This document shows, in pieces, positions 27,507-36,405 of a stretch of DNA of 64,000 nucleotides. The notes beneath the pieces were generated by a model. The model worked only from the letters and a program-made list of their open reading frames with translations. It was not told where the DNA came from and did no database searches. The number at the start of each line of letters is the position of its first letter. The first letter of the stretch is position 1. The position numbers and the translations under genes were made by a program. This DNA is from Paenibacillus contaminans (lineage in GTDB: Bacteria > Bacillota > Bacilli > Paenibacillales > NBRC-103111). The stretch is from positions 206,715 through 270,714 of the forward strand of contig NZ_QMFB01000013.1 of NCBI RefSeq assembly GCF_003285015.1, written 5' to 3'.

Positions 27507-29819
27507 CTACTTGTCCTCTCCTTGCTCAGCCTCTCCTGTCCGCTTCCTATACTCCCCAGGCGGCAAGCCTGTATATTGCTTGAACGTCCGATTGAAATTT
27601 TGTACAGTCGAGTAATGTAGCCGCTCGGCGATTTCTTTAACCGGCATGTTCGTGCGGAGCAGCCACTCCTGCGCCTTCATCATGCGCTCCCGGATCAAGT
27701 AGTCGGAAAAATACTCCCCGGTTTTCTCTTTAAATAACCGGCTCAAATGCGAGACTGATATGTCGTACTGCCGGGCGATCTCCTGCAGATCGGCGTCCCA
27801 TCCGTCATGCACATGCATCAAAACATGCTGCACGGCTTTGTCCTGACGCGATACCTGCGCAGTATCCATAAACGCGACGACGGAAGGAAATACGGAACCG
27901 GCCAGCCATTCCTGCACAGCGGAAAGCGTGCTTAAGCTGTGGAGCTTTTTATGCAAATCCTCCGCAAAAATGTCCCTCAGCTCGCAGCCATACTCATGCA
28001 AAAGCGAATCCAGCTCGACGAGCAAATAATCGAAAATGCCGAACATTGTTTCCGGATTGGCGACGGATTCGCCGATTCGTCCGGCCAGCTTGGACAACAA
28101 CCCGTTCGCTTCGTTAAGGCTGCCCCCGGTCAGATTCGTTAATATACTCTTCTGAAGGCTGACGATTTCGCGGCCCGATTGAGCGATCGCCGGCTCGGTT
28201 TCCTGCTCGGTTATCGTCACATTCGGTCCCATCAGGATACGGTAAGCGGACAGCTCCGTCGCCTCCCGATACGCCTGCTTGATGCCGTGGTAGTTCTTAT
28301 AGGAACGGCTGATCGCCACGCTTACGGTAAATTTAAAATATTGCTCTGCGCCAAGCCGGATGTCCGCGGCGATATCTCCCAGCTTGCGCTCCGTCTCCTC
28401 CTCCGCTTCGCTTCCGCCGGATTCGCCGATAATAAGCGCCACCTGGCCCGGCTGCGTAGTTAAGACCAAACAAGGGAAGACCGCTTCGCCTATTTCCTCG
28501 GCCATTTTGCGCAGCGCGTATTGGATCAGGGATTGGTCCTTCCCCTGGTAATTTTCCGTAAGCAATGCGTAATCGTCCGCCGTGACGAGACAAACCCGGA
28601 ACGCGGAGCCGTGCAGCGGCAGCCCGAGCTGATCGCGCTTGTTGCGTATTTCCGCATCCGTCATGTCCCCCCATAGCAGATGACGCGACAGGTTTTCCTT
28701 CAAGGACGGCAGATGGGCGTTAAACTGGCTGCGCAAATGACGGTTGTCGCGAATCGTTTCGTTCAATACCGATTCCAGCATTTTCAGCCCGTCGCTGCCT
28801 TCCATACTGCCGGCATATTCCTCGGGCACCCGCTTGAGCATGCGTTCGATCGGAATATACAGCCTTTTCGAGCCGGTCAGCGCGACAATGATCCAGAAGG
28901 CGACGATCGCCCCGATAATCTCCCACGTTACTTTTTTGATCGCGGCCGATCGTTGCGTCATTTCAGCCGTCGGCGTCATTGCGATGATCGTCCAATCGTA
29001 CGTTTTCAACTTGAGCGATGACAGTTGATACGCAACCCCGTCAATCTTGATCGGACGGTCGAACCCTTGCGGGTTTTTCCAAAATTGATACAAATCGGTA
29101 GTCGAAGCCAACTTCGCTCCAATATCCTTGTCGTTGCTGCTGATCATCACCCTGCCGTCCTTGTCCACGACCGCCATACGTCCCCGGTACTGCCCCTTCT
29201 CCTCGCTGTCGCCCAGCACTTTGGACAACTCCTCGATGGATACGCTCAGCACCGCGATCCCTTCCGTATAGTAGGAATGAAGCGGGATCGGGCGAAACAG
29301 CATAAGCTCCTTATTGTTGTACGTATTCGGCGTCACGACGAATGGCGCGTTGCGGTTCGTTTGCGTATTTTGCATAATCGTTTCGTAAACGGATCGCGAA
29401 TAAGGAATGGATTGATGGATAACGGAGTATACGTGATCAAACTTTCTATAAATGACCGTAACATCATAGCGAATGGGCGAGTAGTTCACCTGCTTGCGCA
29501 GCGTCTCCGCCATATCCATCGTCTGGCTCACATCATTGCGGTCCGGCGGCCCCGATTCGACGGATCGCTCGACAGTCACGTTCGTGGCGATGGAGACGGC
29601 GTGAATGCCTAGGTTCTCCATCAGATGGTTCAGCCGGTATTCGACCTGCTTGAGCAGCGCCTGGTGATTGAGGTCGACTTCCTCCTGAATGCTGCGCGAC
29701 GCGATCGACGAGGAGAGCAGGCCGACCAGCAGCACGGGAACCGCGCTGATTGCGATGGAGTAAAGCGCCAGTTTTCTTTTGAACGATACGTTTGCTAACC
29801 ATCCGTTTTTCCGTTTCAT
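27507..29819 (-). CDS. Membrane-bound AraC-family regulator with extracellular sensor, locus B
   Basis: 770 residues; GGGGG seven bases before the ATG. Transmembrane helices at about 15-38 and 293-313 frame a Cache-like outside domain. A long cytoplasmic section leads to a C-terminal AraC double helix-turn-helix (about 665-760: IARQYDISVSHLSRLFKEKTG; IAERLHYSTVQNFNRTFKQ). There is no receiver or kinase domain, so signal and DNA binding are in one polypeptide, a layout common beside LplB/YtcP importers in Paenibacillus. It should control the importer and lyase genes downstream. Confidence 0.92.
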   Translation of the reverse strand: MKRKNGWLANVSFKRKLALYSIAISAVPVLLVGLLSSSIASRSIQEEVDLNHQALLKQVEYRLNHLMENLGIHAVSIATNVTVERSVESGPPDRNDVSQTMDMAETLRKQVNYSPIRYDVTVIYRKFDHVYSVIHQSIPYSRSVYETIMQNTQTNRNAPFVVTPNTYNNKELMLFRPIPLHSYYTEGIAVLSVSIEELSKVLGDSEEKGQYRGRMAVVDKDGRVMISSNDKDIGAKLASTTDLYQFWKNPQGFDRPIKIDGVAYQLSSLKLKTYDWTIIAMTPTAEMTQRSAAIKKVTWEIIGAIVAFWIIVALTGSKRLYIPIERMLKRVPEEYAGSMEGSDGLKMLESVLNETIRDNRHLRSQFNAHLPSLKENLSRHLLWGDMTDAEIRNKRDQLGLPLHGSAFRVCLVTADDYALLTENYQGKDQSLIQYALRKMAEEIGEAVFPCLVLTTQPGQVALIIGESGGSEAEEETERKLGDIAADIRLGAEQYFKFTVSVAISRSYKNYHGIKQAYREATELSAYRILMGPNVTITEQETEPAIAQSGREIVSLQKSILTNLTGGSLNEANGLLSKLAGRIGESVANPETMFGIFDYLLVELDSLLHEYGCELRDIFAEDLHKKLHSLSTLSAVQEWLAGSVFPSVVAFMDTAQVSRQDKAVQHVLMHVHDGWDADLQEIARQYDISVSHLSRLFKEKTGEYFSDYLIRERMMKAQEWLLRTNMPVKEIAERLHYSTVQNFNRTFKQYTGLPPGEYRKRTGEAEQGEDK

Positions 29820-30081
29820 GCGTATACCCCCAGTTGAAATGGCGTGGATGCCTTTACTTTATCGAAAAGCGGTTATATGTTCCGAATGAAATGCCAATAA
29901 CAGCTACCGGCTGTCAACCAATAACTGTCATGTGCAGAACGCGCGCCCAGTCCTATAGAAACGGCGGAAACCCGCGTAAACTCAACTATAGTTGGAGTTG
30001 TCCTACAATACAATGATCAAATTTGCGGCGGAAGCAAAAGATGAGCAGTTTGCGAAATAAAAGAAAAACCGGCGGTAATAC

Positions 30082-30174
30082 AAGGATAAACGCCTGTCGG
30101 CGTCTTTGTCGCCATACGTTTACCGTAGAAATATAAGGAATTATCATGTGAAACATATAAAGTCTTATATTTTA
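30082..30174 (+). repeat. R1 dispersed repeat, copy 4
   Basis: CAAGGATAAACGCCTGTCGGCG ... TACGTTTACCG keeps the outer stem. The inner hairpin is GCC-TGTC-GGC instead of GGC-TTC-GCC, and the second hairpin is AAATATAAG/CTTATATTT instead of AAATATCAG/CTGATATTT. These are compensatory changes. It ends at the phosphoesterase terminator. Confidence 0.75.
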
Positions 30175-30204
30175 AGAAAAAAGACGCCAGGTTTCCCCGC
30201 GTCC
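30174..30204 (-). terminator. Rho-independent terminator of phosphoesterase gene
   Basis: On the minus strand GACGC pairs with GCGTC around GGGGAAACCTG, followed by TTTTTTCTTAAA. It lies 12 bases beyond the stop at 30216. Confidence 0.75.
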
Positions 30205-30215
30205 CTCTCGTTTAC

Positions 30216-31160
30216 CTATTCACTCGTTTCAGGCATATGCTCGTCTTGCGCTTCCACGACCGAGCCGTCGTCGAGCCGCAGCCAAGATTCGAAGCCGCGC
30301 TCGCCCGCCTTCAGCTTAATAACCCGCGCTCCCCGCGGAAACCCTTCCCGTCCGTACGTGCTGTATCCGCTCGCTCTGCCGTAGCAAAGACGGATGCCGT
30401 AATGCTCGCCGCAGAAATCGTTGATGTGGTCATGGCCGACGAACGTGCCGGTTATATCGCCGTTCTCGAGCATGGCGGCGAATAGCCCCGAGTTCACTTT
30501 GGAGCAGCAAACCCGCTCCCACTTCGAGCCGTAGCAGACCGATTTCTCCCAAACCTCTTGATACTCAGGAATCGGGATATGGAAAAAGGCCAGCGACGGC
30601 AGCGGCGTTCCGCCGTTTTGCGCCTTGTACGCTGCGGACAACTTGCTGTACCACTCGATTTGCGACGTTTTTATCCAATCGTAGCCGCCGATTTCCGGAG
30701 CGTACGCGCCCGAATCGAGAAAATATAAAGCCGCCTTCGTCAGGCCGTCCTCTTTGGACGCTACTTCCACGACATAGTTGCCTACGCCGTACACTTCGTC
30801 CGGGCCCGCCTCGCCGATGCCGAACTCGCTTTGCTCCTGCACTTCCATCAGACTGCGCTTGGGAACGGGGGCGGTGCCGCCCTCGTCGTCATGGTTGCCG
30901 AATACGGCAGCCCATACGAGTCCGCGCTCCTCAACGGCGGCAACCGCTTGGCGGTATGCGGCCATGCCGTCCGGACAGCGGACGCCGACGATCGTATCGC
31001 CTGTAAACACGACCAGATCCGGCTTTTCGGCATCCAACACAAGCTCCATCAACCGTCTGCTGAGGCCGTCCTTCTCGTCGCCGCTCTCTCCCCAATGAAC
31101 ATCCGTAAATTGGACGATCTTAAACGTCCCGTCTTCCCGAAAATGCAGCTTTTTCGCCAT
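30216..31160 (-). CDS. Calcineurin-like metallophosphoesterase
   Basis: 314 residues from the ATG at 31160 (GAGAGGA seven bases upstream); a GTG six codons earlier is less well placed. All five metal-site motifs are visible: FTDVHWGE, FTGDTI, FGNHDDE, FFHIPIPEYQ and VGHDHINDF. No signal peptide, so a cytoplasmic or peripherally bound phosphodi- or monoesterase. It is a single-gene unit with its own promoter (31218-31246) and terminator. Phased AACAAT/C elements upstream hint at phosphate or sugar-phosphate control. Substrate unknown. Confidence 0.88.
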   Translation of the reverse strand: MAKKLHFREDGTFKIVQFTDVHWGESGDEKDGLSRRLMELVLDAEKPDLVVFTGDTIVGVRCPDGMAAYRQAVAAVEERGLVWAAVFGNHDDEGGTAPVPKRSLMEVQEQSEFGIGEAGPDEVYGVGNYVVEVASKEDGLTKAALYFLDSGAYAPEIGGYDWIKTSQIEWYSKLSAAYKAQNGGTPLPSLAFFHIPIPEYQEVWEKSVCYGSKWERVCCSKVNSGLFAAMLENGDITGTFVGHDHINDFCGEHYGIRLCYGRASGYSTYGREGFPRGARVIKLKAGERGFESWLRLDDGSVVEAQDEHMPETSE

Positions 31161-31217
31161 CCCGAAATCCTCTCCCACTCTATGCAGCTATCGATATCGT
31201 CTTGTCTTCTGACTCTT

Positions 31218-31246
31218 ATTCTATCGAAAAAAACGCGAACAATCAA
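31218..31246 (-). promoter_or_regulatory. SigA-type promoter of phosphoesterase gene
   Basis: Minus strand TTGATT, 17-base spacer, TAGAAT; about 60 bases before the start codon. Immediately upstream (31247-31283) AACAAT/AACAAC elements recur every 10-11 bases on the plus strand, giving direct repeats on one helix face such as PhoP or DeoR-type regulators use. Confidence 0.6.
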
Positions 31247-31413
31247 CATGAAACAATGTAAAACAACACAAAAACAACATCAAGATTTGAATGCCTCTTT
31301 TGCATCTAGAGGCGGTTAACGACCATTATTAAGGTACTCGAGATAGCGAAGACGGCCAAACGGCACCTTGTTTCCTTCTGTATTCAGCTTTTCAGCAAAC
31401 GTTCGGATTTCCG

Positions 31414-31442
31414 TTGACGGATGATTACAATACGGATAGTAT
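31414..31442 (+). promoter_or_regulatory. SigA-type promoter of DUF6463-like gene
   Basis: TTGACG, 17-base spacer, TAGTAT, ending 56 bases before the ATG at 31499. Confidence 0.65.
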
Positions 31443-31498
31443 CGACTTTGAGGCGAGGCAAGCGATAAAAGGTCGATGGCTAAGGGGAAACGGCTAAG

Positions 31499-31861
31499 AT
31501 GAAGCTGAATTTGAAAAGTTATAGCGGCGTTATGCTTGCTTGGACCGCATTTTTACACACGATTGTCGGAATTATCATTTACCGGGAACAAATCGCCGAT
31601 ATCGCAAGTGATGGGTTTATCAATGCGGTTAAACCTCAGCTGCACGCCGGCAGAGCGGCCGCTTTCTGGTTTTTGATGGCCGGCGTTCTTATGTTTATGC
31701 TCGCCCGCTTGATGAACTGGCTTATTCGGGTCAAAGGAACGGTCGTACCGAAATTCGTCGGCGTCTACTTGCTGGCGCTCAGCCTGATTGGCGTATTTTT
31801 CATGCCGGTATCCGGCTTCTGGCTCGTCATTCCGCAGGCAATCATTATCATCCGAAAGTAA
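31499..31861 (+). CDS. DUF6463-like small membrane protein
   Basis: 120 residues with four hydrophobic helices (about 11-31, 54-74, 83-100, 101-118) and the motif LHAGRAAAFWFLMAG typical of DUF6463 proteins. Function of the family is unknown. Monocistronic on the plus strand, AAGGGG upstream of the ATG, convergent with grpB-like. Confidence 0.75.
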   Translation: MKLNLKSYSGVMLAWTAFLHTIVGIIIYREQIADIASDGFINAVKPQLHAGRAAAFWFLMAGVLMFMLARLMNWLIRVKGTVVPKFVGVYLLALSLIGVFFMPVSGFWLVIPQAIIIIRK

Positions 31862-31909
31862 GCGTCATTCGTTGCCGAGGTAGCGGATCGTATTCATTTG
31901 AAAAGCTTG

Positions 31910-32452
31910 CTACCGTTCCACATCCCGTTCGCTGTTACGAGCATTCGATTCGATTTCAGCCTTTTCGATGATCCCGGTAATAAAATCGTGCTTGGCATTC
32001 GTATAGGCGGTTCTGTCGTGGCGATGCTTTTCCGCAAGTTCTCTCTTTAACCGGTCGTAGCCGCGCAGCGCTTCCGGATGGCTTCGCAAATAGTTTCTGA
32101 ACAAAAGCTGCCTATTCCACTCCGTACCGCCGAATCTGTAAACGTGCAAATGGTGGGTTCCCGCTCTCCGCAGCCCTTTTCGAAAAAACCTTCTGTTCGG
32201 AAAATGCTCATGAACCACATGCTCGTATCCGATTTCGCTCAACGCTTCAATATATTGCTCGGCCTGCTTTAAATCCGCGACACCTGCCATAAAGTCGATG
32301 ACCGGTTTTGCCCCTAAACCCTCGACGGCCGTGCTCCCGATATGCTCGATGCCAAGAAGGTCGCCGCCAAAAATCCCCTGTATACGGATCGCTTCTTTCC
32401 GGTATTCCAAAGCCCAGTCCGGATTGTAATCCTCAATCGCTACTTGTTCCAT
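31910..32452 (-). CDS. GrpB family protein (nucleotidyltransferase-fold, UPF0157)
   Basis: 180 residues; GGAGG seven bases before the ATG. The signature EHIGSTAVEGLGAKPVIDF is near-perfect for the family, followed by HLHVYRFGGTEWNRQL and LRSHPEALRGYDRLK. The family has a nucleotidyltransferase-like fold and its cellular role is poorly defined. It lies 38 bases downstream of a 35-residue membrane peptide gene. Confidence 0.92.
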   Translation of the reverse strand: MEQVAIEDYNPDWALEYRKEAIRIQGIFGGDLLGIEHIGSTAVEGLGAKPVIDFMAGVADLKQAEQYIEALSEIGYEHVVHEHFPNRRFFRKGLRRAGTHHLHVYRFGGTEWNRQLLFRNYLRSHPEALRGYDRLKRELAEKHRHDRTAYTNAKHDFITGIIEKAEIESNARNSERDVER

Positions 32453-32490
32453 GACAGTCCTCCGCTAATATTATTTGCTTAATGTCAAAA

Positions 32491-32598
32491 TCATTCCGGA
32501 GGGGCCGGGAGCAGTTCTCCCAGAAACCAAAAAGATATAAATACGAGCACGATGATCCCAAGCAATATCCCCAAAATTAATCGCCTTATTTTGAACAT
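32491..32598 (-). CDS. Possible 35-residue single-span membrane peptide
   Basis: ATG to TGA, reading MFKIRRLILGILLG, then IIVLVFISFWFLGELL and a short Pro-rich tail. The shape is positively charged N-terminus, one hydrophobic helix, acidic end. It lies directly upstream of grpB-like and could be co-transcribed. The ribosome binding site is weak (GGGGG ten bases upstream). Codon pattern and composition fit a real membrane peptide, but nothing proves translation. Confidence 0.4.
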   Translation of the reverse strand: MFKIRRLILGILLGIIVLVFISFWFLGELLPAPPE

Positions 32599-32824
32599 TC
32601 CTTAACAGCCCCCACTCCCGGCCTTCATACAAACTGGAATATCACAAAATCAACATACGCGCTAACTGAATCATAACTCCTGAAGCGCCGAGAATAGGAC
32701 TTTTCAAACTGGCTCAATGTTGAAATCAGCGTTTGCCTTCGAATGCGCAAGCGGCGCTCATTAGAGCTCAGGTCGGAAGATCGGACAACGTTTAGATCGC
32801 GCTGCCGTACTAACGCCAAAAAAA

Positions 32825-32960
32825 AGTAATGTATACGATTTTTCATACACATTTGTCAAAAATCCGCGAATAGAGCTATTTGTATACGATTTTTCATATC
32901 CATTCGACCGAAACCCCGGAGACAGAGCAAATATATATGATTTTTCACATACATTCATCG
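32825..32960 (-). repeat. 51-bp-periodic hairpin array, site 2 (three units)
   Basis: TATACGATTTTTCATA at 32832, the same at 32883 and TATATGATTTTTCACA at 32934: exact 51-base spacing. The loop sequence is on the opposite strand compared with sites 1 and 4. Between the cores the sequence is not conserved with the other sites. Confidence 0.75.
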
Positions 32961-33043
32961 GGGATGCCTACTCCGCATTTTATTACATTATTTCACAATT
33001 ATAACACTTGGCGTCTTACGTTTGCTGAACATAATATTTCCAT

Positions 33044-33079
33044 AAAAAAAGAGCCGCCGCCGGCTGCCGGCAGGGCTCT
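33044..33079 (-). terminator. Rho-independent terminator of methyltransferase gene
   Basis: On the minus strand GAGCC pairs with GGCTC, with an inner GCCGGC/GCCGGC pairing, followed by seven T; eight bases after the stop at 33087. Confidence 0.85.
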
Positions 33080-33086
33080 TATGTCT

Positions 33087-33797
33087 TTATATTAGCGGTG
33101 TCTCCCTCTTCCGTCCCAATGCTCCAAAATGATTAGGCATATCCGGGATCCGCTGCGCGGCGGATGAAGGCTTTATCTCATAGTGAGGCTCGAAAAACCG
33201 GTCGAGAATAAACCCGGCCTTCATGAAATCATTTACATACTGGGAAATGGGCCGATGATACGAGCCTAATACGGAACGAAGCGTGCCCTGGCCTTCCGAT
33301 TTCCAAAATTGAGGCGCATATTGGGATACGATTCGGGAACCGTCATCCTGCAATCCGCAAAAAGGAGAATGAAAGCAAGGATGCATGACCATCCAGACGA
33401 AAACTCCCCCGGGTCTCAGTATGCGCATGGTTTGTTTAAAAACCGCCAGGTGATCGGGAACGTCCATCAGCATTAAACTGGAAACTACGGCATCGAAAGA
33501 CTCATCTGGAACGGACGATAACGTCATCGCGTCTTCGCACACCCAATTTACCTGACCGGTAAGGCCCCGGGCGTATGATAACAGCTTTTGACTGGCGTCT
33601 ATCCCGGTGACGACCGCCCCCAAACTGCTCAATTGATAAGCAAGCTCTCCTTGTCCGCATCCAAGATCGCAGATTGTTTTCCCCGCCACGTTCATTTCAA
33701 GATTCAACTGCTCGATGAGGTAACGATGCGCTTTTCTCGGTCCGCCATGCTTCACCGTTGCAACGTACTGCTCAGCAAATAGGTCGTAATTGATCAT
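33087..33797 (-). CDS. Class I SAM-dependent methyltransferase
   Basis: 236 residues. Motif I ICDLGCGQGELAYQL near 42, then GIDASQ (acidic loop) and FDAVVSSLMLMDV, mark a methyltransf_11/25-type Rossmann domain. GGAGG lies upstream of the ATG. Substrate unknown; small-molecule methylation is likely. A single-gene unit with a strong terminator, unrelated to the sugar loci on either side. Confidence 0.88.
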   Translation of the reverse strand: MINYDLFAEQYVATVKHGGPRKAHRYLIEQLNLEMNVAGKTICDLGCGQGELAYQLSSLGAVVTGIDASQKLLSYARGLTGQVNWVCEDAMTLSSVPDESFDAVVSSLMLMDVPDHLAVFKQTMRILRPGGVFVWMVMHPCFHSPFCGLQDDGSRIVSQYAPQFWKSEGQGTLRSVLGSYHRPISQYVNDFMKAGFILDRFFEPHYEIKPSSAAQRIPDMPNHFGALGRKRETPLI

Positions 33798-33997
33798 CGG
33801 ACATCCCGCCTCCGCGATGGAATATTTTGTATCCCTTTTTATATAGTAATTCCAAAGCGAACGGTATGTATAATATGTAAATTCGAGCGAATCGTTCTAT
33901 TATCGAGATGACTTTTGCAAATATCATGCTGAAAAAGCGAACCATCCGACTTCAGCAGCCAAAAAACGGCGATGCTGCTCCGGCTGAACCGGCGGCA

Positions 33998-34060
33998 GCA
34001 CGAGGTTTGACAGCCGACGAATACCGCACGCCGAGAGTCGCGTGCGGTGTGGAAGAACGC
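33998..34060 (+). repeat. R4 leader repeat, copy D (inverted relative to A-C)
   Basis: GCACGAGGTTTGACAGCC leads into a perfect 9-bp hairpin ACCGCACGC / GCGTGCGGT (34023-34048) and then GTGGAAG. It lies just past the stop of the xylose-isomerase-like gene and may act there as a 3' hairpin; no T-tract follows on the minus strand. Confidence 0.6.
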
Positions 34061-34064
34061 CTCG

Positions 34065-35090
34065 TTATTTGCCCATTAAATGCTGGAGCACATGCCAGTC
34101 GAGACCCTCGTAGTCCCGGGCGGCAATATATTGGCGCTCCGCTTCTTTGTCGTACGTCCGCACTTTCTCAACCAAACGAAGAAACATTTTTTTGCTGTTC
34201 TCCAAATGTTTGAACGAGAGCTCTTGTGGCTGCGTCCGCATCACTTTCACGTCCAAGCCGACGAATTCCCCGTTCTTCCCGTAGCCGTTCTCTTCCAGCA
34301 CGCGAACCTGGTTAAAGGCGCGGCGCAAATTATCCGATGCGAACGATTTGTCCTGATCGTATTTCAATCCGTTCTGGTCGTTAAGATGGACGCTCCACAG
34401 CTTGTTAAACGCCAGCGCATATCCCATCTCATCCGAAGGATCGAGGCCGGCAAGAATGCAATGGGCCGTTTCGATCAGCCCGCCCACCCGATCCGGATCG
34501 CGGGTCAGCGAAGCTAGCGCCAGGGTGTGTCCGATTGTCGGAATATAGCTTTGATCCATCGGTTCGTTCGGCTTCGGTTCGATCAGAATACGTATGTTAG
34601 GGTTATACTCAAGCAGTTGATTGATCGCTTCTACGATATAGTGGACGGAGGCGACCGGGTTTTTGGCTTCGCGAATATACGTCCCTTCCCGCGCCAGCCA
34701 CAGCACAATATTGTCGGTTCCCATCACTTGGGCGATATCGATCGCCTGCTTGGAACGTTCGATGGCGTATAGCCGCTCCTGCGGATCGTTGGAAGTAAAC
34801 GCTCCGTCGATCGTTCGAGGGCTCTCCCATAAACGCGGAGCGAGAATTTCCGTGACAAGGCCAAGCTCATCCAGCCTTTGCCGCACTTCTCCGGCTTCCT
34901 TCAACACTTGCGAATGCGATTTGCCCTCGATATCCGCCACGACATCGTCATCGTGAAATTGAATGCCTTCAAATCCCAGTTCCCGGTACGCGGCCAGCTT
35001 TTGCTGGAAGGTATACGACATTCTAACCGTCGGTCCGAACGGGTCCGCCCCTTCGTGAATGTTCCAAGGCCCGAATGAAAAACGATACAT
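34065..35090 (-). CDS. Xylose-isomerase-like TIM-barrel protein with altered metal site
   Basis: 341 residues; GAGGAG before the ATG. The start FSFGPWNIHEGADPFG and the block FHDDD (His45, Asp48) follow class I xylose isomerase. IEPKPNEP (Glu171, Lys173), IETAH (Glu207, His210), YDQD (Asp245, Asp247) and LDVK (Asp280) align with its metal ligands. The position of Asp245 of the Streptomyces enzyme is His235 here (SVHLNDQNG). The C-terminal dimer arm is short. It should isomerise or epimerise a ketose/aldose; the His ligand is more like tagatose-epimerase-type sites. Last gene of the Hyu operon, 21 bases after the dehydrogenase. Confidence 0.8.
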   Translation of the reverse strand: MYRFSFGPWNIHEGADPFGPTVRMSYTFQQKLAAYRELGFEGIQFHDDDVVADIEGKSHSQVLKEAGEVRQRLDELGLVTEILAPRLWESPRTIDGAFTSNDPQERLYAIERSKQAIDIAQVMGTDNIVLWLAREGTYIREAKNPVASVHYIVEAINQLLEYNPNIRILIEPKPNEPMDQSYIPTIGHTLALASLTRDPDRVGGLIETAHCILAGLDPSDEMGYALAFNKLWSVHLNDQNGLKYDQDKSFASDNLRRAFNQVRVLEENGYGKNGEFVGLDVKVMRTQPQELSFKHLENSKKMFLRLVEKVRTYDKEAERQYIAARDYEGLDWHVLQHLMGK

Positions 35091-35111
35091 CGCGATCTCC
35101 TCTTTCCTTTT

Positions 35112-36275
35112 TTAAAATTTAGGCAGTGTGATCCAGCTTTTGCTTTTCGCCGAGTTTTCGACTGCGTCCAAAATGACTTGATTGCGGTACCCGTCCGTAA
35201 AATTCGGCGACGGGCTTTTGTTCTCCGCAATGCCGTTCATCAGCTCATGGACGATATTGATAAACGTGTGTTCGTAACCGATAATATGTCCGGCCGGCCA
35301 ATAAGCGCCCGCATAAGGATGAATGTCCTCCGTGCAGCTAATATTGCGGAAGCCTTGCTCGCCCTTCTCGTCATCCTCGACATACAATTGCAGCTGGTTC
35401 ATGTTCTCCATATTCCAGCGGACCGAGCCTTTGGAGCCGTTGATTTCGAACGAGTTGCCGTTGCGGTTCCCCTTGCCGAATCGGGTCGCTTCGAACACGC
35501 CGAAGGCTCCGTTCTTAAACCGGGACATAAACGCCACGGCATCGTCTACGTCTACCTCGCCGATTTGCTCGCCGCTAACCTCGGCATGTAAGCCTCCGCT
35601 CATTTCTCCCAAAGGACGCCGCTTGATAAACGTGTCCATCATGCCGACGACTTCGCTCATTTCGCCGACCAAATAACGCGCCAGATCGATGGAATGCGCC
35701 ATAAGATCGCCATGCGTGCCGGAGCCGCACACCTCTTTGCGAAGCCTCCATACGAGCGGAAACTGCGGGTCCATGATCCAGTCCTGCAAATATCGCGACC
35801 GAAAATGATAGATTTTCCCGAGCTTTCCGCTGTCGATTAGCTGCTTGGCAAACCGGATGGCCGGCACGAAACGATAATTATGACAAACCATGTGCACAAC
35901 GCCGGCTTTGTTCACCGCCTCCAGCATTCGGCCCGCTTCCTCGACATTCATGGCAAGCGGTTTCTCGCATATCACGTGTTTGCCAGCCTCGGCTGCGGCA
36001 ATCGCGATTTCCGCATGCAGATGATTGGTAACGCCGATATCGATGAGATCGATGTCGTCCCTTTCAATCAGCCGACGCCAATCCGTTTCATAGGAATGCC
36101 ATCCCATTCGATCCGCAGCCGCCTTGACGCCCGCTTCATCCCGCCCCACAATCGCTTGCATAACCGGCTCGACCTGCGTATTGAAGTAAAAAGGCAAGTC
36201 GCGATAAGCGTGACTATGAGCTTTCCCCATAAACTTGTAGCCGATCATGCCGATGCGTACCTGTTGCTTGGCCAT
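35112..36275 (-). CDS. Gfo/Idh/MocA-type sugar dehydrogenase, locus D
   Basis: 387 residues. The N-terminal Rossmann start is IGMIGYKFMGKAH, and the EKP motif (CEKPLAMN, Glu104-Lys105-Pro106) and C-terminal GYRNQVILDAVENS are typical. Probably an NAD(P)-dependent oxidation of a sugar, inositol or amino-sugar derivative. AGGTGA precedes the ATG. An R4 repeat fills the gap to the upstream aldolase-like gene. It works with the isomerase-like protein encoded next. Confidence 0.9.
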   Translation of the reverse strand: MAKQQVRIGMIGYKFMGKAHSHAYRDLPFYFNTQVEPVMQAIVGRDEAGVKAAADRMGWHSYETDWRRLIERDDIDLIDIGVTNHLHAEIAIAAAEAGKHVICEKPLAMNVEEAGRMLEAVNKAGVVHMVCHNYRFVPAIRFAKQLIDSGKLGKIYHFRSRYLQDWIMDPQFPLVWRLRKEVCGSGTHGDLMAHSIDLARYLVGEMSEVVGMMDTFIKRRPLGEMSGGLHAEVSGEQIGEVDVDDAVAFMSRFKNGAFGVFEATRFGKGNRNGNSFEINGSKGSVRWNMENMNQLQLYVEDDEKGEQGFRNISCTEDIHPYAGAYWPAGHIIGYEHTFINIVHELMNGIAENKSPSPNFTDGYRNQVILDAVENSAKSKSWITLPKF

Positions 36276-36319
36276 CGTTCGTTCACCTCATCCCCAAAGT
36301 ATCGGTCCTCTTTCGAGAG

Positions 36320-36405
36320 AAAGGGCGACCTTTTCCGCACCACGCGCGACTCCCGGCGCCACGTTGCCCGGTAACATGTTGGCTGTAAAACCTCGTGCGG
36401 TCATG
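36320..36405 (-). repeat. R4 leader repeat, copy B
   Basis: On the minus strand: GCACGAGGTTTTACAGCC, then TACCGGGCA, a hairpin around CCGGGAG and GTGGTGCGGAAAAGG. It matches copies C and D over about 70 bases and lies in the leader of the Gfo/Idh gene. Confidence 0.6.

Larger units (their letters stand above)
29820..30215. other. Gene-free region upstream of the locus B regulator
   Basis: Holds the regulator promoter region, a 12-bp palindrome CAACTATAGTTG (29983-29994) with AACTC/GAGTT outer arms, an R1 copy (30082-30174) and the phosphoesterase terminator (30174-30204). The palindrome is a plausible operator but has no second copy in the window. Confidence 0.5.
31161..31498. other. Divergent promoter region between phosphoesterase and DUF6463-like gene
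   Basis: Contains the two promoters listed separately and the phased AACAAC/T elements at 31247-31283. The remaining sequence at about 31284-31410 shows no feature I can support. Confidence 0.5.
32599..33086. other. Gene-free region with 51-bp hairpin array and terminator
   Basis: 32599-32820 shows nothing I can support beyond a probable promoter zone for the 35-residue gene. 32825-32960 is a 51-bp-periodic array. 33044-33079 is the methyltransferase terminator. Confidence 0.5.

Noticed and set aside
29983..29994. Palindrome CAACTATAGTTG as the locus B operator
   Set aside because: A second copy is not found upstream of the binding-protein gene, so a link to the regulator cannot be supported from this window.
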